Shown here one piece after another: positions 35,549 through 47,500 of a DNA stretch of 64,000 bases. How positions within the stretch are numbered: position 1 is the first letter of the stretch; each line of letters begins with the position of its first letter. Location of the stretch: NCBI GenBank assembly GCA_037903475.1, contig JBAJFG010000370.1:1912501-1976500 (forward strand), read 5' to 3'. Source of the DNA: Ancylostoma caninum (taxonomy: Eukaryota; Nematoda; Chromadorea; Rhabditida; Ancylostomatidae). A program made the translations under genes and the position numbers. The notes beneath the pieces were generated by a model. It was not told the DNA's origin, did no database searches, and saw only the letters and a program-made list of their open reading frames with translations.

Positions 35549-38500
35549 ATGTTACCAGAGCCAAGTAAAGGGAAGAAGCCGGAATCAAAGGAAAACGATA
35601 AGGTTCAGAAAACTGATAAGGTATTGTGTTATTTCTTTTTTTTCGTTGATTTTCTGCATTTTTCTCCGGCTGTGTTACACTTGCCAGACCACCAGCATAG
35701 ATCTTTCATTGTTTGATTTCTTGGTTACTCCAAGCGGATGTGTGCATTTGTTACAGTTGGTAAAACGTGGCACTGATTCATCAAGTTCCCTTCTTTTTAT
35801 TCTGGTGCATCAAACCGCTGCATCGTTCCGCTGGGGGGGGGGGGGGGGGGGAATTTTTGTCTCGAGTACTCGAGAATACTAGTGCTTGCTGGGTGCTTGC
35901 TTGAAATGAAACTTCATCAAATTTGGTAGCGTTCTGCCTTTCCGGTTGTGTGCGCTTAACCTTGGAATATTTATAACATCATGGGAAAGAATTCCCCAAG
36001 AAGAATGTCCGGTTCCCCATAATTCGCGTAGGAGTCTATTTTGTATACTGATCACTCCTGCTTCCATTACATTGCATGAAATAATTAATGATTGCAGAAA
36101 AAGGGTGTTTTTATCCAAACCCGCACCATGGGATCTCGGTGTTCGGAGCGGAATAACAGCATGTTAAGTAATCGAAGTTTGAGCAACGGGAATTTGGGGA
36201 CCCTAATCTGAAATATTGGCTATTTAGGTCACTGTGAGTAGATCTTTTGTGACATCAGCATTTGATGACTTCCTTTGTTCTTTCCCTACACTTCTGTTTC
36301 TCTTTTTTTCACCAAAAGTACCACATGATTTTCGATGCAAAAAAAAAGATGAGATCCTTATTACTTATATGCTAGAGGTATCCCCTATGTTTACAAGGTT
36401 TCATCTTCTCCGTTCTTTTTTCTCCTCTTGTACAGAGTAGAGGCTATCTCTACATATTTAATTCGGCTCCTTGGCAAATGCCATGGATGGCAAGGTTCAT
36501 CGCTGGACCCATCTACTCACGAATGCTGCGATCTTTCGAACACTGTGTTGTGGGACTGAAATAGATCGTTGGTCCAGTTGAACACCTTTCCATCCCCTGT
36601 CACTGCTCCATTATTCTGTCAGTGTTCCATTCTTGTCTTTAACGCATTGTGGGCATTCCAACTAAGTACCAGACTGAACATGAGGGTGCTAAAATCTAAA
36701 TTCTGCACTGGAAATCCTTGAACAAATTAGCAAATGCAAACGCATGGCACCAAGTCGGAATGCCCACAATGCTATAAAGACAAGAGTAGAACAGAATAAT
36801 AGGGCACTGATAGGAGACGGAAAGTTGTTCAACTGGACCAGCAACCTATTCCAAACTCTTCCCGAACTTAGTGTTCGAATGACCGCAGCGTTCGCGAGTG
36901 GATGAACCCAGTGATGAACGCTGCCAGCCTTGACATTTGCCAAGGAGCCGAATTAAATATGTAGAAATAGCCTCTATATTTTGTACAGCACCTAAAGTAC
37001 GTTAAAATAAGTAAATATCACTATTAGGCAGTGGCGGACGCAGAAAGTGGGCGGGAGGGGGGGCGTGGGAAAAAAGTGGGGTCTCCGCCGTTTTGGGGAC
37101 CCAGACGGAAAATAAAATTAATAATAATATTAATTATAATAATAAACAATAAATAAAAAATATATTAAAAATAATAATAGAAATAAACAATTAAAAACAA
37201 ACTAACACAAGATTTTTATTTGTATTGTAAAGTAAATTTGGCGACCCATTCTCGGGGGGGGGGCCCCCCCGCCCCCCCCCCCCCCTGCGTCCGCCACTGC
37301 TATTAGGTACTGTACTTTTCTCTTCTCTATTCCATAACTTGTTTGTATATTCGTTAACTAACATTTTTTTTCACTGCAGCGACGAAACTCGCTTACGGAT
37401 TCGTCGACATTCTCGACATCGACCTCATCGAACAGCAGTAGCGTTGACAGTGACGAAGCTGCCGGGTTGTTAGGTGCGCTGTGTGAATCAAAAGGAACCA
37501 TGACAGTCCCCGCCGAGAATTTGTGCAGTAGTCCCGCAGATGAAAACACAAAAGACGACTTTGATCAGGTACGTTCATGTTGAATCAAATGATTGATTTG
37601 CCACGACTGGTATTCTAAAAATATCTCCAGTATCGTCGTGCGATTCGCACCAACACCTCTCCTGCTGAAGAGTGTCGTCGTCGTCATGGATTCAGAAGTA
37701 TAGCTGATGATGTTGGGGTGAGTTTTGTTTTGCTGAAATAAACCACTGTTGTTCTATTTGTTTTCACGCACGCAGCTTTATTCATAAAAAAAGTTACTCT
37801 GTGCTATAATTACCACTAACTGCATGACGCACTGGAAATGTTCGAACTCGAACATTCTATTCTGAATAATGTCGAGAATTTGGATGTTTGATCTGAAGCA
37901 GGCAGCTTGGAGGAAACATGAGTCACTGCAGTGCTTCCCCTTACTTTCGAGTGTGAAGTCGTTCCTCAAATTTTCAGTTAGATTAACAAAATTGTTCGGT
38001 TGTCTTCCACTTCTAAGTATACTCTCCACCAACCTTTGTTACTATTTCCTTCCTTTTCCTCTCGTGAGAACTCATTTGTGGGGGAACTCCACTTCTTATT
38101 TTATATTTTAGTCTCCAATGACTTCTCCAATGACTCCAAACTTTGAGTTCACTAAACACTGTGCCCAATCAACTTAAAAGTCAAGAGCTAAACTCTTCAT
38201 GCATTCGTTCTCCAGATGAAACTGCTGAAATCGCCAATTTTTAGCCCTTCTCTAATCTTTTCATTACGCTTTCAAAAGCTGGTGCTGATATTTTATCATT
38301 TTGCTCACCTTTCGTTCTCGATTTTGCTCATCGTATTTTTTTTCTGTTTCTTTACCACGCTTTTCTTTCAAACTGAATCGCTTTGGTGATCCAGTGTTAC
38401 TCAGTCTGTGTTTTCCTGAATTGTTTTTTTTTTCTCGGAAACCGTGCCAGTGAATTTAACCTTATTCAGCATCTCCCATATTGCCACAGTTATCACACAT

Positions 38501-41500
38501 CATTCCCTGCCATTAATGTAATTATTTACTCTTCTCAGAATGACTTTGCGAGTAGCGAAAAGCAATCTGTTAACGGTGAGACGGCTGCAGCTGTAAGACC
38601 GGCGATTCACACTAGAAAGAGAGCAGAGAAGCAGCGAAAGGAAAGGGAGAAACTGGAGAAGAAGGAACGGGATCGAGCCGCTGCAATCCAGGTTTGCATT
38701 AAAGTGTGTTTATTGTTTTTGCCGTATTTGATTTTGTCTTCTCCCTAGAAATAGCACTGCTGGTTTAACTGGTATAAGATAACTTCAGAAGCGAGTGGAA
38801 GAGGCCGAAGCATCCAGGCAAGCCGCAATTCTTGCCAGTGAAAAGGAACGATTAGCACGAGATTTGCTTCGAAAAGAGAATCGCCGTGGACAGCATAAAC
38901 TTGGTCCTGTCCATTACGGGTTAGTTCCGCCTCTATTCGATAGTTTCATGTAGGCTAGTCGCGCCCCTTTGTCTTCATTTCTTTCCATCATTTGTTAGTC
39001 AATTCTATAGTGACAAAGAGTTGTATTAGGTCGTCAAGTATGAAATGTCCGATTTTGGATGAGAGGATTTCGTGTCTTGTTTCTAAAGCAAGATGCAGTA
39101 TAAGATATCCGGATATGCTCCTATACTATCCCCACAGCCTTGCCATCTTAACTGCAGTTTGATTGCGGCAACAGCTTCGATACGTAGAAAGCTAGTAGCA
39201 ATCAAGTGGCGTTTCCAACATCATGTTGAAAATTGAACATTTTCTCCAGCAAGAAGTGAGCTAATCCCTGAAGGGAGTTGCGGTCGAATAGAGCAAGGTT
39301 TGCCCATTGCGATGAGTGGCAGGTGGGTCCTCACCCCTGTTCCTCTGTGTTAAGCAGCGTGGATTTGTGAAAAATGGTCAAAAATTTTCACCCATTTCTG
39401 AGGGTCAAACTGGGAAAAGTTTGACTCCTATCCGCTTCGGCTACGACTTCCAGCTCATCGATATCCAGGTTCATCATAAGGCTCACTTTGGAGCTTCATG
39501 TCACCTGAGCGGAACTTTCCAAGCAGACGCTGTTCAGTGCATTTACTAGCCAAATGTCCCTTAACACTGCCCTGATGTTTCCAGCTTTCTCTGCTATAAT
39601 GGCTGGAAAAAGGAACCTATGTTCCAAAACAACACGATTTTTCGTCTTTGAGTAGTTCTACAAAAATTGCTTTCAAACAAAAATTCGAAAACTGATCAAA
39701 AACCCAGGAAGTGATTTTGAAGGGAAGAGAATATACCTTCATGATGAAAATAACGGTGAGAGGAGATCTTGTAAATCTTCGAAGATAGGGACTGTCAAAC
39801 TGACCGCTCATAAAATCGGCTATTTCATACTTGACGATCTAATATTTACACGTGTCCCTGACATACAGCAATGAAATCAAATGACTTCACAGTTTTTTAT
39901 TTCGTTACTTGAAACCGACGACTACGAAATTTTTTGTACCAAGCTTGAAATCTTCTCACTTGGCAGCAGCATCGGAAACGGTTGGGATCCTAGGTGTCAA
40001 CAAGTTTGGCAGCGATCTTATGGCCAGTTTAGAGCAGTTCGTACCGGTCAATATGGCTGCAGCAAATTAACTAAACTTTTTCCTTGTTTTGGTGCAAAAT
40101 GTAGTCCTGTTAGCTGGCATACGTTGCACACATACTAGAATTCTTATTTTTTCCGTTACGAACGGTTTGTTCCCAATCCCTGCTGTTATCCCCAGCTGTT
40201 TTTTCTTCCCCTTTCGCGTTTTTTCATAGTTGTAGCTGTCCATTTATTGATTATTGATTCTTGACTAAGTTTCATTCTTCAGTCCTTTTATTCTGTCTTA
40301 CGGCTTCCTTCACTGTTTCTCATCATTTTTCCCTGAGCGTTTTTTTTTGGTAAGCTGTGGAGTAGTAGTACAGTTGAGCAAATAGCTGATTCCACAGACG
40401 GACAATCAGCTAGTGAAAAAGTAAGAGTTACAAACTTTTTGTGGATGCTTCTCACTTCTCATGCGACTCCACTACTTTTGCCCTGAAGAATTTTGCTTTA
40501 GACGTCATGGGGTTTTCGTAGGTACTGCTGATTTTTGGTCTTGTAAAAGTTACGCATGCTCGAAACCCTTCACACTAAAGGGGCGGGGGAGCCAGAAATC
40601 TGCAAGAAGGAATTCTCTAAGCGCTGCTGCTTTGACTTTTCCTTATGTAAGCTTCCGAAAAGACTCCGCTCGAACGGTTCGGCATCACTCTGCTTCGAAA
40701 AGCTGCTTGTTTCATTGCTAGAGAGAGTCGGCGGTATGTAAACATTCCTGTGCTTAGAGGCGCTTGTGAAATTTATGAGTTGTTTCATGGACTTCGTTTT
40801 TCATCATTGTGCAGGGAGTCACGCGAACTTGAGCATTCGTTTTAACTGTGCGCCATATTACTAATGTTCACTGGCGGACATTTAATTGATAATGACATTT
40901 AAAATGAGAGAGCGCTGTACTGCAAGGAAATTCCGACACCGGATGCGGCTGATGGGGAAAATATTCATTATTCTGACCATCCTTGACTGCGGAGTTGAGA
41001 TCTGGTTTTCGCCAATAAACGCGCTTTAATTTCTTCCGGCTGTGCTTCCTCATCCATTGATTAGCATTGGTTGCAATGAATGTATGAATCTGCGCGGTTG
41101 TTTATTCAATGTATGTGTTTGGTAAATGATCTTGTTGTTTATTTATGATATGTCATAGGGTTATGTGTTTTTTTATGCTTCATAACTAAACAATAACAGG
41201 GTTGAAGATTTTACTGCTTCTATCAATATTTTATCCAAGGAGACCTGGTACAGAGAATAAATCAAGCAAATATTGAAGAGGAAACTGATTTGCTTGATTC
41301 AGGACAAGCAGTGTCACTGCGCCTACACATTCTTCTATTGAGCCGCCTCGTAATGTCGGACCGCTTGCAAAGCTGCAGGCGTCTATTGGTTTTGGTATCG
41401 CTGCAACCGGTGTTTATGACTATGTGAGTTTCCTTCTTACTGAGGTAGATATTGCTTTCTCACTGAGAAAACATTTCATTTCCGTTTAGTACCCCCGGAT

Positions 41501-44500
41501 TGTTGGTGCACGAGTATCTAAGCCTTCTTGCTACTACTCGGATCAAGTAGGACCATGGAAAGAGAACTGGCGCGAGAGTTACCAAGATGTGAGTTGAACG
41601 GATATAGGTGTAAGTTGGTTATCTTCGTGCTGCTGAGGAAGTCTTCTGGACCGTTGTATTCAAATCTTCAAATCTTAACTTCCAAGTTTGCATTCTTGCT
41701 GAAATAGTTGGAAAGCGAGCTTAGAAGTTAATAGTCTGTATTCTTATGAAGTTGATTCCCACCCCATTCTCATGTTTGTGATACGAGCAGATTTGGAACA
41801 TTATCAACGCAGTGATTTCAATGGTGTGCATGAAGTGGTCGATCAATGTCTTCAAATTCGTTTCTCTAGACCATGCTAGTCCCTGGCGCAGCTCAGATGC
41901 AAGTCAGACGAATGCGTTTGCAGCTTCGTGGCGGTGGCACGATACTTCTAATTGTGAACACGCCGCTCTGACCGCTCTTCATAGGAAATCCTTTGCAAGT
42001 GGATGCGTGCGTCTGATGCGCGATTGGTGCAGCATCTAGCATAAATTGCTCTAAAACTGGGCTGGCTACGGGAATTTACCAGTTTGTTGTAGTTTACAAG
42101 CGTTTTACAGCTTGTATAACCTATGAACATCGTACGCGACAAATTAGACGTGTCGAACCTACTCAAGCACCCTGACGATAATAGGTTTGATACCTATCGA
42201 TTGAACACATTAGGGCTTGTTGGTTATGCTGGAGTTACACTGACGGGTCGTCACCTTTTGCATTTTTCTTTCCTTTCCCTTTCTCGGTACCTTTTGAAAT
42301 CGATGAGAACCTTTTTCTACAGCCTATTTCTTATTTTCGGATTTTTCTATGTACCATTGCTATCATCATGCTGCTAAGGGCCAACATCTGTTAATATCTC
42401 AGAAATGACAAGTAAGGTGGGACAATTCTTCAGACCTATTCCTATACTCCACGTGGAGCATGGTCGGTCATTAACATTATAGTCTGTTCCACGAGGGAAG
42501 ATAGTTGGGGAAACGTGCAGTCCATACAAGCGTTCCCCCACCCACCTTGCGTTATGCGCATGGTCGCCTACCCTGTTCGATAGACTGAAGACTTTATTCG
42601 GCTTGGGGCTTCGTAAAATGTGGAATTTCTAGGTCTGCAAAGAAACGAGGAACACCGCGCGGTATTTCTATGTCATATTTTAATGAAAATTAAGCATTAA
42701 CTGCTTCCATCTTATTGGTCCTTATTCAGTGATGGGATAACCATCTCAGTCGTTAAGAAGCTTTGAACATCTGAAACTGGAACGCTTGAAAATCTCCGTG
42801 ACCTGACTAGAGGCGGGGCTACACTTGAATGGGATACTGACAGACGGGTTCATGATAGCCAACTATTGCCAGCTATTGTTCTTCCTGGCATACACCCAGC
42901 TCCCCCCCCCCCCTCCCCCGAAATTGACCAAAGTCGATGTCGAGTAATGATAGCGATGCAGAAAGCTACAGACTCCACAGAATATAGCTGTAGTCCAATA
43001 TTTCTGTTTACAGTCCTATTTGCGTGAACATAACCATGTTGGTACGCTTTACGTTGCAAAAGATGCTCTCGAAGGTGTTGCCAAGTCAATGGAACAGGTT
43101 TGTTTCTTCCTTTTTCAGTTTCTCCAGCTGTGCCTTTCTGCTCGACTGCATCACGGTGCTTTTAGGTCGCTTTAATGGGTGATTCTCCTTTCTCGAACAA
43201 ATGGTTGAAGAAATTATTGCAACTCGTTTTGAAGGGAAAAGTCCGTAAGGCAAGTACTTTGAAGTGATTTGTACTACTTTTTGCTATGTGATGAAACCCG
43301 TGGATCAAATCGTAAAATCACTTTACATAAGATATTTCGTTGAATTAAGGTATGGCGACGTATGCAAATCATTGGGGATGTGCTGCGAAGGTATAAGGTT
43401 GATTATCGCTGCAATTTTCTTGGTCTCACATCGATGATAGAGTTTGTTATGCAGGTATGTTGTAACTTTTTTCCTACAAATCCTTCATGTATTCCTTCCT
43501 TCCTGCCACTTTTTTCAACTGTTGCCTCCTTTCTCTGTTTCTAATCGTATATTCACTTTCAGTTTAAAAGTTGCCATGTTTCATTGATGAATTACTATGA
43601 ATAATACAACGCTTATTAAAGGGCATCACGAATCTAACAAGAGATACTGCCAAAAACACAAATGTCATCATGTACTTGTCATCGCAATTCTCTGAGCGGA
43701 AACCGTGCTTTCTCAATAATCACCGTCAATGTTTGTGAGTTTTCCTATCTTTCCTTCTCAACAAACTATGTGCGTAATAGTTCTTTTTGTGTTGAGATTC
43801 TTAGAAGGAATGTTCATGAATCTTTTGTGGAAGTATGCTGTCGGCTTTTGAATCTCATTTCTTCAGAATGATCGATTTCATTCTTCACTGTCTTGCACCA
43901 TCAGCTGCTCATCAACTCATCTCGGAAAGATCGTTTGTTACGCAACAACAAGCTGTGCACTTTGCTGCTATTAGCGGACATCCATGTCAACTAAACGTTC
44001 TACTCAGTCATGGTAAGTATTTTATTGAGATGTTACTGCTTTGATTTTACATAGTGTACCTGTTGATTTGTGTGTGTTTTTTTCAATTGGAAACTTTCAA
44101 TGGTCCACTCTTAGAATCGATCTTCTTCCGTAAAATTCGCTGGTTCACTTATTCTATTTCACTTCTCTTTGTTAAATACACTCCAACTGCCTAAGACAAG
44201 GCAAAGCGAATCAAATACGTGCTGAGATAGAGCGCACATAAGTTTTAAACTCTGAAGCAGTTAAAACTTTGACAAATATCTTTTGTTCATTCTGCCATAT
44301 TTACAAGGGCTTGTTGAAATGTTTCCGGGATGACAATGAAAACAAAAAAAAACTTAGGTCCAGTTCTTGTGTTATTTTTCAGCTCAATCCTGTCGAAGCT
44401 CAGCATCCATCTCTTTTTGGTTCCATCTCTTTTTTGCTTTAAATTCTTTAACTGCGAAGGGTTCTTCGAATTCCTCAGAACAACCTCATACGGCCAAGAA

Positions 44501-47500
44501 TAATTGACCATTCAATCCGAATTTTCTTCTGGACAGGAAGGCTCTGAGCTCTGATGAAAGGCAGAGGCGTTAGCAAGTCAGTGCTCAAGAATCAATGGAT
44601 GAGGGAGATATTTCACTTTTTTTCAATTTTGTGGCTAGCGTTAGTATTCCAATGTGAAGCCATACCGTCGCGGAAATCAGCGCATTTTTTTCTACCCCTT
44701 ACCCTCGTAATTTCGATGAACTGGCATGCCTTCAGTTTCCAAAAATATTCATCATTATTATTTAACAATGATGAATATTTACCACTATTTTTTACCATAT
44801 TTCTGTAGGCACACCATAGTGCTGAATCTAAGATGCATTTTCAATGGAACTTTCGGGCTTCAAACCCTTTCCTTTCCAAACGAGCAATTCGAAACTTTTT
44901 GCTGTAGTCCACTTTGGAACGTGTTTCTGTTCGGAGTTGAGCGAATGCGGCACACATCTTTCAGAATGATTTTTTCGAATCAATTTATCCTGTAAATATG
45001 AACTGTTTGTTCATAAGGGATGCTGAAAGACTCCTCAACTCTGTGCACATCATCCACCTGTGTGCGAAATCCATATCGAGGAATTTATCCGCGTTTTCTG
45101 GTGTAGTACCTTTTTTCTACGTCCTGTACATGGTAATCGGTTCGCCTGTGTGCAGCAATCCTCGCTTAAACAAGCTAGGAAGCTAAGAATGGGATGGATC
45201 TCCAAAGTCAGTACATAGGAGATATTTTGTTTACATGAGATCTTCTTCTTTATGTGGAAAGATTTGTTAACCGCTGGGACTTCGCATTCACCAATAACTG
45301 AAGATAATCAAAGTTGGCAGACTACAAGGACCATCCAAAACCACGCTCTTTGGCAGGTCAAGATGATATTTATAGTCAATTCATATGGAGCATTTCTCTA
45401 TGGAACGGCATAGAGATAAATAGAAAACACTGGCTGTTTGGTGGTCATTCCGGAAACTTTTCAACCCACCCTCGTATGAGCTCGGTGCATAATTAATGCG
45501 ACTTTTTTTCACGATTCCTTTTTTCTTTAAAAATTAACGCTCCTTGAAAGGTTTTTCTTCACGTAAACAATCCTCTTCTTCCACTTAGTGACAGTGCTGT
45601 CGAAAATCGTATCTACATTAACCATCTCATGCTCTTATAACTTCGGGAAAGCATGGAGTGCAACGCAGTTATTCGGCGACCTCAACAAAATTTTGGCTGA
45701 AAAAAAAAACAGCAAAGCTATGTCGAAAAACATTCAAATACTTCAAGTAGTAAGGTATAATCCTGCAGATGAAGAAGGAAGAGCTCTACCACCAAATTTT
45801 GGCAACCAGGAACTCTTGGCAGCCATGGAGGGAAAAGAGGTTCGATTGACGAGATTCCTTAGAAATGGAGCCTGCCCGTTTTGCTGCAGAAAATCGGTGC
45901 AAATTCAAACACTGTTCCTTTCTGAGAGCGTGTGGACCCATTTAGCCAATCTCCATGCTTTTCGGAGCCTTTGAGTGAAAGTACGATGGTCTTCTTCCAC
46001 AGCTGTCCGAAATTCTTTGTGCTTGGGATTTGATGGTCAACCTCTTCTTTGTTCATCTGTAATGCACGTACCTTACGAATATGTACAATCTTTCAACTTA
46101 GCGTAACTAATTGGTCCATCTTTGAAAGGCTTGCTGAGATCATGGAATGACCGTGCTGCATTCCAACTTTTACCGAAGTGAAAGAGCATATTATGGCGAA
46201 TGTAGATGCAGTTTTCGATAGCACCTCTAATAAGTAGAAAGAGAGGATTGTTTTCATGAAAAAACCAATTGAAAAGGTTCAATATTCTATCGAGAAGAGA
46301 AGTCGCGAAAAAAAGCCTCATTAATTGTGCACCAACCTGATAGCTTATTGTTTGACGGTGGTTTTCTCGTGCACATCAACATTGTTTGCATGCTCATTAG
46401 TCCTCATTCATTGGGTACGGCTATGTCTAACACATGTGATGGAGATGTTATTCAACAGTTCTTCTCTTTTCAACTGTGCCATTTCTTGCTTGTTGTTATT
46501 CTTTTGTGTGTTTAGGTTTCCATCTCGTCTCCTTTTCTACACATACTTGAACAATATAGAGTGCATCCGCTTTTTTTCGGGGAAGTGTCATACAATTCAG
46601 TACGATGGGGAAATGTTCTTTTGTTTTTATTTCCATTTCTTTTCGTTTCAAGAAACTCGTACCCCATGATCTTTTTAAAGATTTGTTAGCGTTCCACATA
46701 TAGCTTGGAGCTCATGCTCTTACAGAAGATTTGTTACTGTCTTATGTTCCCCATAAGCATCTGCTCCACCTTTCAATACGTCTCATTTTTGACTTTCTTT
46801 GAATCTTAACATTATAAATTCAAACCAGCGGAATCTAGTTCAGTCTGTCATTCCAATACTTATATTAACACTCTTTATCCTTCGGCTTTTCTTATTGGTA
46901 CTCCAAACTCTGACAAGTGCGATGCTGTTGAAACGTAAGCGACGTTATAGCTTAAAAAGTGTTAACAACAATTTTGGGAGAGGCAGCTTAAACAAGGCTG
47001 CTCGCTTGAATCCGCTTCACTGTTTCTACTCGCTTTTCAATGATTTCTGGGCAAAAGGAATAAGAGAATCATTGCGAATTCCTCATTGCTTTCTTCTCCA
47101 CTATATGATAACATACTGAAAGTATTATGGTTCCCACTTTACCAATGAGCATACTTCATTTCATGCTTTATCGATGACTTTGTTTAGGTACCAGTACTAA
47201 CGAATTCGATCAGTCAAAACAAGCACCTGTACACTATCTCGTCGAAAGGAACAATGTACTCATGGTTGGTAATTACATAAATCGTCTTTGAAGATGATAT
47301 CTTCCTCACATGTTTCGCTTAGGTCCGACAACTCATGTGGTATGGATCCGACATGTCTCTACTGGAGCAATCAGCATCTAAAGTTCCATCTGAGTTGTAC
47401 AATGTTGATAATGCTGAGGTTTGTGAGCTGGGTAATCGGTTGCCCATTTAGTAAGGGCTGTATTATCCGAGTTGGCATGAAGATATATAATAATTATGTA

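Noticed and set aside
35268..35882. 204-codon plus-strand open frame
   Set aside because: It runs across the trans-splice acceptor and first exon of the ankyrin-type gene in another frame and through a run of about 18 G. There is no domain or splice support, so it is a chance frame.
40385..40421. Candidate mini-exon between exons 5 and 6 of the ankyrin-type gene (ATTCCACAG to GTAAGA)
   Set aside because: It introduces an in-frame TAG in the required phase. Exon 5 joins exon 6 directly in frame.
40868..41053. Minus-strand frame within intron 5 of the ankyrin-type gene
   Set aside because: It is short and basic, with no splice signals. It is treated as a chance frame.
42123..42377. 84-codon plus-strand frame in intron 7 starting MNIVRDKLDV
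   Set aside because: The only acceptor in front of it gives a different phase, and it cannot be inserted between exons 7 and 8 without a stop.
46325..46669. 114-codon hydrophobic plus-strand frame
   Set aside because: It is a T-rich intronic sequence straddling the edge of the 45484-46333 element. The hydrophobicity comes from composition.
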